Below are positions 17,012 to 26,294 of a DNA stretch of 64,000 bases, one piece after another. Under the pieces are notes generated by a model. That model did no database searches. It had not been told where the DNA came from and worked only from the letters and a program-made list of their open reading frames with translations. Position numbers and translations under genes: made by a program. Positions within the stretch are counted from its first letter, which is position 1; each line of letters opens with the position of its first letter. This stretch comes from Flavobacteriales bacterium. Its GTDB lineage: Bacteria > Bacteroidota > Bacteroidia > Flavobacteriales_D > Sanyastnellaceae. Location of the stretch: NCBI GenBank assembly GCA_002863125.1, contig PKEB01000012.1:1-64000 (forward strand), in the 5' to 3' direction.

Positions 17012-18217
17012 TTAACCGCCCTTCTTTCGCCCCAAAACCGCCCACAGCAAAAGGCCTGCAATGAAAGTCAGGGTGGAAATCACTTCGGCTTGGGTCACAG
17101 CCATGCCCAGTACGTCCAATTCCACATTGACCCGGATTTTTTCAATGAAAAAGCGTTCCAATCCATTGAAAACGCAATACAACGCGAACAACCGCCCTGG
17201 AACGGCAATGCGTTTGCGCACACTCCACAGCAGTGCGAAAATCAGCACGGCCATGAGGGTTTCATAAAAGGCGGTGGGGTAGACTCCCGGGTCGAGGTAA
17301 GTTCCGTATCCATCAAAAATCGGCCACGGATCTTCAGGGCCGATGAGCTTGCCGGTGTACCCTGCGGGGCGGGCACCGTACACGCCATTCACGTTGTTGG
17401 GAAATGCGTACGACCACATCCAATCTGGCAGAAAGCCCATCCAGTCGGGTTTGGGATGCGGGTTCGGAATGCCCCAGTCACCGTCCCCGCTGACTTGGCA
17501 ACCAATGCGACCGATGCCATACGCGAGCATCAATCCCGGTGCCGTGGCGTCAGCAAGCGGGAGAAATTTCAAGTTGTTCCGTCGCGCGTACAGATACACG
17601 GCCAAGCCGCCGACGATCAGACCGCCGTAGATGGTCAAACCACCGAGAAAGTTTTGCAAGGAGGGCTCGCGAAAAAACCGAACCATTTCTTCGGGGTATT
17701 CCAGGAGGTGAAACAGCTTTGCGCCTGAAATGCCTCCGATCGCGGCAGCCGTTACGATGCCGCCAACGTGTTGGCTGGCAGGAACTTCCACGGTTTTATT
17801 GATGGGTTTTATACCTGATTTTTGGGCTTCCCAATAACGCCATCCTGCGAAAAGAGCAGCGAGTACCAGCCCGATTACGGGGCTGCCTTCAAGGCTGAAG
17901 AGGTGGCGCTGCGGCATACCGGTTTGAAACAACTCCCCGGCGTTGACTGCGAGGTAGATGAACTTCCATCCCAAGATGAAACCGACCAAAGCCTGCGTGA
18001 GGTATTCCGTCCAAGCGACCGGTCCCCCGATGGTCACCGTGGTTGATGTGGGCTGAAAGATGCCTGAACGCTGTTTCCGGTCCATTTCCTTGCGCAGGGT
18101 GAATGCCGCAGCAACAAAGGCCAAGGCCACGAACAGACCAAAGCTGTTGATCAGTTTCAGAGCGGGAATTTCCCATCCGAAGAGGTCGAGCAAGGCATGG
18201 TAAAGGGTGGGGTACAT
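17012..18217 (-). CDS. lgt: Prolipoprotein diacylglyceryl transferase
   Basis: An integral membrane enzyme that attaches diacylglycerol to the lipobox Cys of prolipoproteins. The 401-residue protein has at least seven hydrophobic segments and the Lgt signature GRIGCQVSGDGDWG. It also has the conserved GGLTIYGGLIVGG, corresponding to the HGGLIGG region of other Lgt proteins but with Tyr in place of His, and YPTAFYETLMA near the C-terminus. It is longer than the E. coli enzyme because of additions near the N-terminus and around residues 245-285. It lies three bases after mtaB, so the two probably share a transcript. Confidence 0.92.
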   Translation of the reverse strand: MYPTLYHALLDLFGWEIPALKLINSFGLFVALAFVAAAFTLRKEMDRKQRSGIFQPTSTTVTIGGPVAWTEYLTQALVGFILGWKFIYLAVNAGELFQTGMPQRHLFSLEGSPVIGLVLAALFAGWRYWEAQKSGIKPINKTVEVPASQHVGGIVTAAAIGGISGAKLFHLLEYPEEMVRFFREPSLQNFLGGLTIYGGLIVGGLAVYLYARRNNLKFLPLADATAPGLMLAYGIGRIGCQVSGDGDWGIPNPHPKPDWMGFLPDWMWSYAFPNNVNGVYGARPAGYTGKLIGPEDPWPIFDGYGTYLDPGVYPTAFYETLMAVLIFALLWSVRKRIAVPGRLFALYCVFNGLERFFIEKIRVNVELDVLGMAVTQAEVISTLTFIAGLLLWAVLGRKKGG

Positions 18218-18220
18218 GGG

Positions 18221-19528
18221 TCAGGCGGGCGTGGGGTTCGCAATGGTGCCGGAAGCGTAGCCTGCGGCATGAACGGTGTGAATCTGGACGGGTGCAATTT
18301 GGTTGGCTTCAACGGCTTGGGCATCGATGCCAACGCGCACGTACTCGGGGGTATAGCCGAAGCGCAATCCGTCTTCGGTACTTTCCTCGAACAGCACTGG
18401 TTTTGACGCACCTACGAAGCGGTCATAGTGTTGGCGCTGCATCTTCAATGACAGCATGCGCAATTGCTTGGTGCGTGCTTTGCGCACTTCCACGGGCACC
18501 GACTCCTCCATCCGAGGAGCGGTTGTTCGGGCCCTTTCCGAATACGTGAATACGTGGAGGTAGCTGATCGGGAGGTCCAACAAGAAGGCTTGGGTCTCTG
18601 CAAACGCTGCCTCGCTTTCATTCGGGAACCCTGTGATGACGTCGACGCCAATGCTCGCGTCGGGAAGGACGTTGCGAATGGCCTCGATGCGTTCCCGATA
18701 CAGCGCCGTTCGGTACCGCCTCCGCATCGACTTGAGCACGGGGTCCGAACCGCTTTGGAGCGGGATGTGGAAGTGGGGTTGGAACTTGCTGCTCTCCGCG
18801 ACGTGGGCGATGATCTCCGGGGTCAAGAGGTTAGGTTCGATGCTGCTGATGCGGAACCGCTCGGCAGGCACCTCGTTGTCGAGGGCTTGGACCAAGTCCA
18901 AAAACGATTCGCCGGTCGATTTGCCGAAATCACCGATGTTCACCCCGGTCAGTACAATCTCCTTGGCTCCTTGATCTGTAGCTTGCCGGGCTGTGGCCAC
19001 GGTTTCTTGTACAGAGGCATTGCGGGAGCGGCCTCGTGCCAGTGGAATGGTGCAGAATGAACAGAAATAGTCGCACCCATCCTGGACCTTCAGAAAGGTC
19101 CGCGTGCGGTCTTGGCTGGAGAATCCCGGGATGAAAGAGCGCACTTCTTTGATCGGACCTACGGCGACCTCGGCTTGTGCTTTTTTGGCGCTGATGTGCT
19201 GGAGGAGGTTGAATTTTTCCGAAGCGCCCAGGACGATGTCCACCCCGTCAATTTCGCTGATTTCTCGGGGCTTCAATTGCGCATAGCAACCGATGACAGC
19301 GATGAACGCCTTGGGGTTGCTGTTGAGGGCGCGACGCACAGCATTGCGGCATTTGGCATCGGCTTGCTCAGTGACGCTGCAGGTGTTGATGACCACCACG
19401 TCTGGGGCGTCGTCGATCCCAACCCGCGCATACCCGGCTTCGCCCAAATCCCGGGCAATGGTGGACGTCTCTGAGAAGTTCAGTTTGCAGCCAAGGGTGT
19501 GAAATGCAGCTGTTCCGCCGGGAGTCAT
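18221..19528 (-). CDS. mtaB: tRNA (N6-threonylcarbamoyladenosine(37)-C2)-methylthiotransferase MtaB
   Basis: A radical SAM methylthiotransferase of 435 residues that converts t6A37 to ms2t6A37 in tRNA. The N-terminal UPF0004 domain carries cluster cysteines in HTLGCKLNFSE, NTCSVTEQADAKCRN and VIGCYAQLKP. The radical SAM CxxxCxxC is in QDGCDYFCSFCTIPLARG, and a TRAM-like C-terminal region follows. The HTLGCKLN start distinguishes MtaB from MiaB and RimO. A TAAATTCG box ends 4 bases before the ATG. Confidence 0.93.
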   Translation of the reverse strand: MTPGGTAAFHTLGCKLNFSETSTIARDLGEAGYARVGIDDAPDVVVINTCSVTEQADAKCRNAVRRALNSNPKAFIAVIGCYAQLKPREISEIDGVDIVLGASEKFNLLQHISAKKAQAEVAVGPIKEVRSFIPGFSSQDRTRTFLKVQDGCDYFCSFCTIPLARGRSRNASVQETVATARQATDQGAKEIVLTGVNIGDFGKSTGESFLDLVQALDNEVPAERFRISSIEPNLLTPEIIAHVAESSKFQPHFHIPLQSGSDPVLKSMRRRYRTALYRERIEAIRNVLPDASIGVDVITGFPNESEAAFAETQAFLLDLPISYLHVFTYSERARTTAPRMEESVPVEVRKARTKQLRMLSLKMQRQHYDRFVGASKPVLFEESTEDGLRFGYTPEYVRVGIDAQAVEANQIAPVQIHTVHAAGYASGTIANPTPA

Positions 19529-19532
19529 GGTG

Positions 19533-19540
19533 CGAATTTA
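19533..19540 (-). promoter_or_regulatory. Candidate -7 box of mtaB-lgt
   Basis: The minus strand reads TAAATTCG followed by CACC and the ATG at 19528. This is one base from TAnnTTTG at a 4-base distance. No -33 box is evident. Confidence 0.4.
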
Positions 19541-19630
19541 ATCGAGTTTCCAGCGGCTTGAACACTTGAGCGTTCGATTTGGTTTTATTCAGAGCTATAT
19601 TGCACAACCTGTTTAATGTAACGACACCCT

Positions 19631-22438
19631 ATGCGACACATTTTCTTTACCATCACTTTTGCACTTGCCTGTGGCTTGGTGCTCGGCCAAACTTTCTCGA
19701 ACGGCTCGGGAACTTTGCCTGATAGCTACAACAGCGGCAACTGCGTTGGATTCACCGATATGGACAACGACGGCCTCGATGACATCGTGGTGTTGGACCA
19801 ATCAAAGACCGTTAAAGTTTTATACCAAGATGCTTCCGGTGGATTCACTGAGGTGGATTACGGAAACGTGTCGAACAGCAACCAATGGGGCATGACCATT
19901 GGTGATTACGACAACGATGGCCACAAAGACGTTTTTGCTGGTGGCGCGTATGACGGAGTGCACGTAAAGCACATTGATGCTGTGGGTTCATCGAGTGACA
20001 TGGACCTGGCGAATGGCTCGATGTTCATGCAGGCATGCAATTTTGCCGACATCGACAACGACGGTCAATTGGACGCGTTTGGGTGCCACGACGATGCGCT
20101 GTCTCGCATGTGGAAAGGCAACGGAAGCGATTTGGACATCGATGCCACGCTGATCGATTTGACAGACTACGATTATTCTGACTACCCGAACACCGACCAC
20201 AGCGGCAACTACGGCACGGTGTTCAGTGACTTTGACAACGACGGCGATGTTGACTTGGTGATTGCGAAATGCCGCCAGTTCGTCAATGATCCGTTCGATC
20301 CGCGTCGCGTCAACCAAATCTGGATGAACAATGGAGACGGCACGTGGGCTGAAGTAGCAGAGGAACGCGGGTTGGTGTTGAATGAGCAAAGCTGGACGGT
20401 GGACTTTGCCGACTACGACAACGACGGCGATTTCGACTGCTTCTTGACCAATCACTCGACCACCATGACGTTGTTGGAGAACGATGGAAACGGATTCTTC
20501 ACGGACATCACGCAAGCTGCGGGATTGGATTTTGATGGTTTCGCGTTGCAGGCCAAAATGGCGGATTTCGACAACGACGGATTTGTAGACGTTCTGGTAG
20601 CAGGTGGCATCCACCGCTACTACCGCAACAACGGTGACGGTACCTTCACACAGGACAACGCCTTTTCATCCGGTGACACCATGCACAGCTTCGCGCTGGG
20701 TGACGTGAACCGAGACGGTTCGATTGACGTCTATGCGAGCTACGGCAACGGATACAACTCCCCCGACAACGGCAATGACGACATTCTCTGGCTCAACTCG
20801 GGAAATGACAACCACTGGATTGCATTCGACCTCGAGGGAATTGTCTCGAACAAAGACGCTGTCGGAACCAAGGTGGTGCTGACGGGTGACTTTGGGACGA
20901 TGATCCGTGAAGTACGTGCTGGAGAGAGCTACGGCATCACAAACACGTTTGCGTGCATGTTTGGTTTGGGTGCGCACGAGGTGGTTGAAACGGCGACCAT
21001 CAAGTGGCCCAGCGGCATGGAAACAACCATTGAAAATCCGGCCATTGACCAGTACCACAACTTCTTGGAGGCGCCGTGCATGACGGACGTCGAACTGTCG
21101 GTTCCTTCGGAATTGGTTTTGTGCCCCGGTGAAACGCTTGAGTTGTCAGTGAATGGAACCTTCGCGTCGTATGCCTGGTCGACGGGTGATGAGACGGCTT
21201 CCATTGAAGTGGGAGAAGCAGGCCTCTACAGCGTAGTTGTATACGATGCAGATGGATGCGCAGCCATTTCGGAATCCGTTGCGGTTGAGGTCATCACGGC
21301 CCAAGCGCCGGAAGTTCAAGTTGTTGGTGAACTTACCTTCTGTGATGGCAATGCTGTTGAATTCATTGGACCCAATGGAGCCGAATGGATGTGGTCGAAC
21401 GGAGAAACAACGCAAAGCATCTCGGTAACGGAGTCGGGCACTTACTCGCTCATTTTGTTGGACGAATGCGGCAATGACAATCCTTCTGAAGAATTCGTCG
21501 TGGAGGTATTGGATGCTCCTGACGTTCCTACCATCACCGTTCCCGATGCAGTGAATGCGGATGAGCCCTTTACATTGACGTCTTCGTCAGCGTCGACCCG
21601 GTGGTATGACGATGAGATGGCTGTTGATCCTTTGTTCATTGGTGAGGCTTACGAAACTTCGCTTGCGGAGACGACCACATTGTGGGTGGAAGACATCAAT
21701 GATTCCGGATTGGAGGAAGGCAATGGCGGCCGCATGGGCATGGGGCAAGGCCAATACCACGACAATAGCGTGCGATGGTTGCTTTTCGATGCGTATGAGG
21801 ACCTGGTGATTCATACCGTGGATGTGTATGCCAACGGCGCCGGCGAGCGCGAAATTGGTGTCATTGATGCCGAAGGCACTGTATTGGCATCGGGGGTGTT
21901 TGACTTGACCGATGGCTTGAACACGTTGACGTTGGATTTTGAAGTGCCCGCCGGAACCAACTACGGTTTGCGCTCATTCGCGGATGACCCGCAATTGTGG
22001 CGCGATGGCCCAGGCACGGACATGGCCTACCCCTACGAATTGGGAGCCTTGGGGTCCATCACCCAGAGTACAGCGGGAGGCAACAATGCCTACAATTACT
22101 ACTACTTCTTCTACAATTGGGTGGTGCAAACGCCATTTGACGGTTGTCCATCCGATCGCATTCCTGTGACCATCACCGTGGTCGGAATGGAGGAAGTCAG
22201 CAGTGCCTTCCAATCCCTCTATCCCAACCCGACAAACGGTGCAGTTCAACTCACGACGAACGATTCCTTCGCCCGGGCGGAGTGGAGCTTACTCAACGGT
22301 TTGGGTCAGTTGGTCGCAGCTGGACAACTCAATGGAACCGTGAATGTGTTGGACTTCAGCCACCAGGCGGTAGGTCAATACATGCTGCAGCTGCGCAACG
22401 AGACAGACGTACAGACGTTTAAACTCATCATTGAGTAA
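19631..22438 (+). CDS. FG-GAP/VCBS-repeat and ASPIC/UnbV-domain secreted protein with T9SS type A sorting domain
   Basis: A 935-residue exported protein with signal peptide MRHIFFTITFALACGLVLGQ. At least seven FG-GAP/VCBS blades carry calcium-binding D-x-D-N-D-G loops (DMDNDGLDD, DYDNDGHKD, DIDNDGQLD, DFDNDGDVD, DYDNDGDFD, DFDNDGFVD, DVNRDGSID), predicting a beta-propeller. An ASPIC/UnbV-like domain follows (about residues 390-470, ending TIKWPSGMETTI), then Ig-like repeats with SWSTG-type motifs and a central galactose-binding-like region. The C-terminal LYPNPTNGAVQL marks a T9SS type A signal. The ligand is unknown. Transcription ends at a strong terminator shared with the convergent yigZ. 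Confidence 0.88.
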   Translation: MRHIFFTITFALACGLVLGQTFSNGSGTLPDSYNSGNCVGFTDMDNDGLDDIVVLDQSKTVKVLYQDASGGFTEVDYGNVSNSNQWGMTIGDYDNDGHKDVFAGGAYDGVHVKHIDAVGSSSDMDLANGSMFMQACNFADIDNDGQLDAFGCHDDALSRMWKGNGSDLDIDATLIDLTDYDYSDYPNTDHSGNYGTVFSDFDNDGDVDLVIAKCRQFVNDPFDPRRVNQIWMNNGDGTWAEVAEERGLVLNEQSWTVDFADYDNDGDFDCFLTNHSTTMTLLENDGNGFFTDITQAAGLDFDGFALQAKMADFDNDGFVDVLVAGGIHRYYRNNGDGTFTQDNAFSSGDTMHSFALGDVNRDGSIDVYASYGNGYNSPDNGNDDILWLNSGNDNHWIAFDLEGIVSNKDAVGTKVVLTGDFGTMIREVRAGESYGITNTFACMFGLGAHEVVETATIKWPSGMETTIENPAIDQYHNFLEAPCMTDVELSVPSELVLCPGETLELSVNGTFASYAWSTGDETASIEVGEAGLYSVVVYDADGCAAISESVAVEVITAQAPEVQVVGELTFCDGNAVEFIGPNGAEWMWSNGETTQSISVTESGTYSLILLDECGNDNPSEEFVVEVLDAPDVPTITVPDAVNADEPFTLTSSSASTRWYDDEMAVDPLFIGEAYETSLAETTTLWVEDINDSGLEEGNGGRMGMGQGQYHDNSVRWLLFDAYEDLVIHTVDVYANGAGEREIGVIDAEGTVLASGVFDLTDGLNTLTLDFEVPAGTNYGLRSFADDPQLWRDGPGTDMAYPYELGALGSITQSTAGGNNAYNYYYFFYNWVVQTPFDGCPSDRIPVTITVVGMEEVSSAFQSLYPNPTNGAVQLTTNDSFARAEWSLLNGLGQLVAAGQLNGTVNVLDFSHQAVGQYMLQLRNETDVQTFKLIIE

Positions 22439-22464
22439 AGCGTCTTAGCTTTTTGATACGAAAG

Positions 22465-22493
22465 ACGGTGGCTTCAGGGCCACCGTTTTTTTT
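22465..22493 (+). terminator. Rho-independent terminator of the FG-GAP gene
   Basis: Stem ACGGTGGC (22465-22472) and GCCACCGT (22479-22486) encloses loop TTCAGG and is followed by a run of eight T. It lies 26 bases after the stop of the plus-strand gene and directly beyond the yigZ stop on the other strand. Confidence 0.88.
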
Positions 22494-22496
22494 GCC

Positions 22497-23096
22497 TTAG
22501 GATAGGATTTCGCAGCCGTACAATTCGTCCAGAGCTCGGTACAACGCGGGGTACTGAGACGCACGTATGCTGAGGCTGACTGTGCAGGCATCGGTAAACG
22601 TTTGGTCCACCACGCGTGCGCGGTGCCTTTCACCCAATGCCATGACCGCCCCGATCAAATCGTAGGGGCACCGAACGGTCACCGATTCTTCGATGAAGCG
22701 TTGCACAATTTGGCTGTTTTCGAGGGCCATCAGGGTGGCCGTCCTGTATGCGTCGATCAAGCCGCCAACACCGAGTTTCGTTCCGCCGAAGTACCGTACG
22801 ACGACGCCGAGGCAGTTCGTGACTTCTTTTGATTTGAGCGCGCCGAGGATGGGTGGGCCAGCGCTGTTGGCGGGTTCTCCGTCATCCGACGTGCGCCACG
22901 CATCGCCCGTTGGCCCCATTCGATAGGCGTAGGCGTGATGCCGGGCGTCGTGGTGCTTTTTGCGCAGCGCTTCGAGTTGGGCCTTGGCTTCTTCAACGTT
23001 GTTGATCGGGAAGACGTAACCGTAGTGTTTTGATCCCTTGACTTTGTACAGGGCATCAGCAGGCGCGTGGATTGTGTGAAATACATCTTCGCCCAT
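22497..23096 (-). CDS. yigZ: YigZ/IMPACT family protein
   Basis: A cytoplasmic protein of about 199 residues with the IMPACT (UPF0029) domain. Its markers are ARHHAYAYRMG, SDDGEPANSAGPPIL and NCLGVVVRYFGGTKLGVGGL. A C-terminal ferredoxin-like domain follows. Eukaryotic IMPACT modulates Gcn2, while the bacterial role is not settled. The ATG at 23096 overlaps the stop of the dehydratase gene by one base (TGATG); a GTG one codon earlier is also possible. Order and coupling suggest co-transcription with the upstream capD-like gene. Confidence 0.9.
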   Translation of the reverse strand: MGEDVFHTIHAPADALYKVKGSKHYGYVFPINNVEEAKAQLEALRKKHHDARHHAYAYRMGPTGDAWRTSDDGEPANSAGPPILGALKSKEVTNCLGVVVRYFGGTKLGVGGLIDAYRTATLMALENSQIVQRFIEESVTVRCPYDLIGAVMALGERHRARVVDQTFTDACTVSLSIRASQYPALYRALDELYGCEILS

Positions 23097-24940
23097 CACC
23101 CTTTGTATTCCGGGATGAGCGCGGCAAGGAGCTCGCGCGTGGCGCTGTGGTTGCCCTGGTCTGTTGCCAATGCTGCAATGGCTTCCATATCGGTTGACGC
23201 GAGGGTTCCTAGCGTCTGGGCCCGCATGATTTTTTCGTGGTGTGTGGGCAGGAGGGATTCCCGTTGGGAAAGCAATTCTTCGTGCATCTTCTCGCCGGGG
23301 CGCAGCCCGGTGATGACCACTTCAATATCGCGTCCAGCTTCCATACCAGCCAAGGCAATCATTTTGTTGGCAAGGTCCAGAATGCGCACGGATTCGCCCA
23401 TGTCAAAAACAAACACGTTGTTTTTCTCCCCTATGGCCGAGGCTTCCAGCACGAGGGATACGGCTTCGGGAATGGTCATGAAATAGCGCGTGACTTCGGC
23501 ATCGGTGACGGTGATGGGGCCGCCGCGCTCGATTTGTTGTTTGAACAAGGGAATGACCGAGCCGTTGCTGCCAAGTACGTTTCCGAAACGCGTGATGACA
23601 CAGCGAATGTCTGCCTTGGAGCCCTCGTGCAAAACGAGCAACTCCGCCAGTCGTTTCGTGCATCCCATGACGCTGGTTGGGTTCACGGCTTTGTCCGTGG
23701 AGATCATGACAAACCGGTCACAACCGGCTTCAATGGCGGCACGCAGCGCCCGTTGCGTACCCAAGACATTGGTTTCAAAAGCCTGCCACGGTTGTTTCTC
23801 CATCAAAGGCACGTGCTTGTATGCAGCGGCGTGGAAGACAATGTCAGGCTTAAAGGCCACCAGGGTCTCTGAAAGCTGTTTTCCGTCCCGGATGTCACCG
23901 ACTTGCAGATCAACGGCGTCTTGGCTGCCCGTGCGGTTCAGTTCTACGTGCAAATCGTGCAGTGGCGTTTCGGCCTGGTCAATGGCCAGTACCGCTGCGG
24001 GCCGATGGATGAGCACTTGACGAACGATTTCAGAACCAATGGACCCTGCGGCACCGGTGATGCAGATGCGCTTGCCCCGGATGCTGCTTTGTGCGGCTTC
24101 AGCTGATAAGGCGATGGGGGTGCGGCCGAGGAGGTCTTCAATGTTCAGTTCTCGGATTTGGCCCACTGAAAGCTCTCCATTGATCCACTTGTCCACCGGT
24201 GGAACATCAAGGGGACTCACGCCGTGTTTGAGTGCGAGATCCACCATGCTTCGCCGCCGCTCAGCACTGAGGTTTTGGATGCTCAAGATGACGCGGTCGA
24301 CGCCACCGCGCATGAAGAGGCGTTCGGCTTCGTCGGCGTTGAACACGTCTACGCCTTCGAGTTTCTTGCCCACCTTCGTGCGGTCATCGTCAATGAAGGC
24401 GACCACGCGCATGCTGGATTCGCCGAGTTCGCGGTCAATGGTGTGTTTGGCGATGAGCCCAGCTTCACCTGCGCCAAAAATGGCCACAAGGGTTTGTGCG
24501 CCCGGAACCCGTCGGTTGTAGACATACAGCCACTTCACAAACCAGCGCCCGGAAATCATGGCGCCGGAAGCGATGAGCCACTCGATGCCAACAATCGAAA
24601 ACGGGATCAAGTACGTACCGCCCCCTGCGGAAGCGGTCACGAAATTGGCCGCTACGAAGCAAGCGCTTCCCGTCAGATTGGAAATGAGCAACCGGCGTGC
24701 GTCGGCGAGCCCCGTATGCCGAATGATTCCCGCATAGGTTCGGTAGGCCAGGGCACATCCAAGGCGAACGATCAGGAAGAAGGGCAAAAAGGCTTTCCAT
24801 ACGGCCCATTCGTGCGGAGGGATGGCGAATTCAAAACGCAGCAGCGCCGCCGCGTAAAGTGCAAAAACCGCAATGCAAAGGTCGATGCCTGTCACCATCC
24901 AGCGCGGCGCATGGGACTGGGGAAGCATTCGTTTCAGCAT
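23096..24940 (-). CDS. Membrane nucleotide-sugar 4,6-dehydratase (CapD/WbpM/PglF family)
   Basis: A 614-residue membrane-bound SDR enzyme that would make UDP-4-keto-6-deoxy-GlcNAc for capsule, O-antigen or glycoprotein sugars. N-terminal hydrophobic segments (residues 10-110) anchor it. A first Rossmann-like domain holds IFGAGEAGLIAKHTI, and the catalytic SDR domain begins at ITGAAGSIGSEIVRQ. The segment FHAAAYKHVPLME and STDKAVNPTSVMGCTKR match the long-dehydratase class, in which the usual catalytic Tyr is replaced by Met. PGEKMHEELLS lies near the C-terminus. No other capsule genes are adjacent, so the final product is unknown. Confidence 0.9.
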   Translation of the reverse strand: MLKRMLPQSHAPRWMVTGIDLCIAVFALYAAALLRFEFAIPPHEWAVWKAFLPFFLIVRLGCALAYRTYAGIIRHTGLADARRLLISNLTGSACFVAANFVTASAGGGTYLIPFSIVGIEWLIASGAMISGRWFVKWLYVYNRRVPGAQTLVAIFGAGEAGLIAKHTIDRELGESSMRVVAFIDDDRTKVGKKLEGVDVFNADEAERLFMRGGVDRVILSIQNLSAERRRSMVDLALKHGVSPLDVPPVDKWINGELSVGQIRELNIEDLLGRTPIALSAEAAQSSIRGKRICITGAAGSIGSEIVRQVLIHRPAAVLAIDQAETPLHDLHVELNRTGSQDAVDLQVGDIRDGKQLSETLVAFKPDIVFHAAAYKHVPLMEKQPWQAFETNVLGTQRALRAAIEAGCDRFVMISTDKAVNPTSVMGCTKRLAELLVLHEGSKADIRCVITRFGNVLGSNGSVIPLFKQQIERGGPITVTDAEVTRYFMTIPEAVSLVLEASAIGEKNNVFVFDMGESVRILDLANKMIALAGMEAGRDIEVVITGLRPGEKMHEELLSQRESLLPTHHEKIMRAQTLGTLASTDMEAIAALATDQGNHSATRELLAALIPEYKG

Positions 24941-24951
24941 GCCATCAGCGG

Positions 24952-25695
24952 TTACCCTTCAAAGCAAATGGACAAGATGAAAGAGCGGGTTTTGAGCGAT
25001 TGCAACGGTGCCGAGTAACGGCTATCGTCTTGAATCAAAATGTTGCGGTTGCCCAGTTCAAACTTGCCTTCGATGCTGAATTTGAAAAAAGGGAGGAAGA
25101 TGTCCACGCCTGCTCCTAAATCGAAGGAACTGTTCCCGGACTCCAATCGCAAAATGAAGTCGCTTGCAAGTTGCTGATTGGTCTCCTCTTGCGACTGCAT
25201 GTCCCTACTGAATTTCCCACCAAAAAGTGCATACGCGGCGTAGTTGCCGATCCGGTCGGTTCGGAGTTTGAGCAGCAAGGGAAAGTTCAGGTAGACGGAT
25301 TCCGTGCGGCGCACCTTCAAGTCCGTTCCGCCGCCTTCCTCAAAGCGGTATTCCAGCGAGCGGTCTTGGAATGAAAGCCCAGGAATGAAGCGAACGTGCA
25401 GGTTTTTCGTTGCGTCCCACGAAGCCACCAAGCCCAAGTCGAATCCAGCTTGGGGTTGATTGATGATGGATTGCAGGCTATCGCTGAAGCTGTAGTCAGG
25501 GGTGAGCGCAAGGTTAAAGTCCGATCGATTACCGGACAAAGCGAAACCAAAATGGTACTTCTTGGTGTCAAATGCGGCGAGATTCTTCCGCCCTTGCTGC
25601 GCAGCCACTGGGCCAAGGGCGGCCACCAACGCCACCCCAATTGCCAGCAAATGTTTGCGAGAAGGGAATAGATTGAAAAGCGCTGAAGGATACAT
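24952..25695 (-). CDS. porT: PorT-like outer-membrane beta-barrel protein (T9SS)
   Basis: A 247-residue outer-membrane barrel. The signal peptide is in MYPSALFNLFPSRKHLLAIG through GPVAAQ. The mature part starts YHFGFALSGNRSDFNLAL, like PorT/SprT proteins needed for type IX secretion. It has alternating beta-strands and ends RSFILSICFEG with an aromatic-rich last strand. The ATG at 25695 was chosen because upstream residues in the longer frame lack any signal. Other Bacteroidota barrels look similar, so PorT is probable rather than proven. T9SS cargo elsewhere in the window shows that the system exists. Confidence 0.65.
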   Translation of the reverse strand: MYPSALFNLFPSRKHLLAIGVALVAALGPVAAQQGRKNLAAFDTKKYHFGFALSGNRSDFNLALTPDYSFSDSLQSIINQPQAGFDLGLVASWDATKNLHVRFIPGLSFQDRSLEYRFEEGGGTDLKVRRTESVYLNFPLLLKLRTDRIGNYAAYALFGGKFSRDMQSQEETNQQLASDFILRLESGNSSFDLGAGVDIFLPFFKFSIEGKFELGNRNILIQDDSRYSAPLQSLKTRSFILSICFEG

Positions 25696-25745
25696 AAGGC
25701 GTGAAAGCGTTGTAAATCTACAAACGGATGACCAGCTCCTGTATT

Positions 25746-26294
25746 TCATTTGGGGTGTGCATTCCAAATGCTCGGCATCACTGCGGCGAAAATGGCGGAG
25801 AGGATTGCGGCCGTAAAAATCCACACCATCAAGACAGTGCCAATGAAGAAGAGGGGGGAGAAAAAGACTTCGAGGTTTGCCGCTTGTTGAGTGAAGATTT
25901 CTTCGGCGGATTGGTGTCCCAAAGCAGCGTTGGAATCCTGAACTGCGCCCAGTGCGTTGGGGTCGTTTACAAATTCTTGCAGCAGTTGAAGCTGCTCCTT
26001 TTTTCGTTGATTGATGGTCTCGGGCACCAAGGCGTAGTACCAGATTCCCATGGAACACGACAGCACCAATCCATACAAAACGGTTGTTTTGGCCACATTT
26101 TTCCACCGCTGAATGAAGGTGGATTCACTTCGGTGCACGTAGGACAGAAGCGCCGCAATCCCTGTGACGCAAGCGAGGTTCCAAAAGATGCCTGCTTGAT
26201 TGGATTGCTCCCACGTCCACGTGCCCAAACCGTATAGCTTGATGGCAAACCAGGCAGCAATGCCCGTTCCGAAAAGCAAGCGGATTTTAGCCAT
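25746..26294 (-). CDS. DUF4199 family membrane protein
   Basis: A 182-residue inner-membrane protein with four hydrophobic segments, near residues 4-22, 35-52, 68-90 and 140-170. A soluble loop rich in Gln and Glu (about 92-135) lies between the last two. This topology and the loop position match the Bacteroidota DUF4199 family. The ATG overlaps the 3' end of rho by 8 bases, so it is likely read from the rho transcript. It is followed 50 bases later by the PorT-like gene. Function unknown. Confidence 0.7.
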   Translation of the reverse strand: MAKIRLLFGTGIAAWFAIKLYGLGTWTWEQSNQAGIFWNLACVTGIAALLSYVHRSESTFIQRWKNVAKTTVLYGLVLSCSMGIWYYALVPETINQRKKEQLQLLQEFVNDPNALGAVQDSNAALGHQSAEEIFTQQAANLEVFFSPLFFIGTVLMVWIFTAAILSAIFAAVMPSIWNAHPK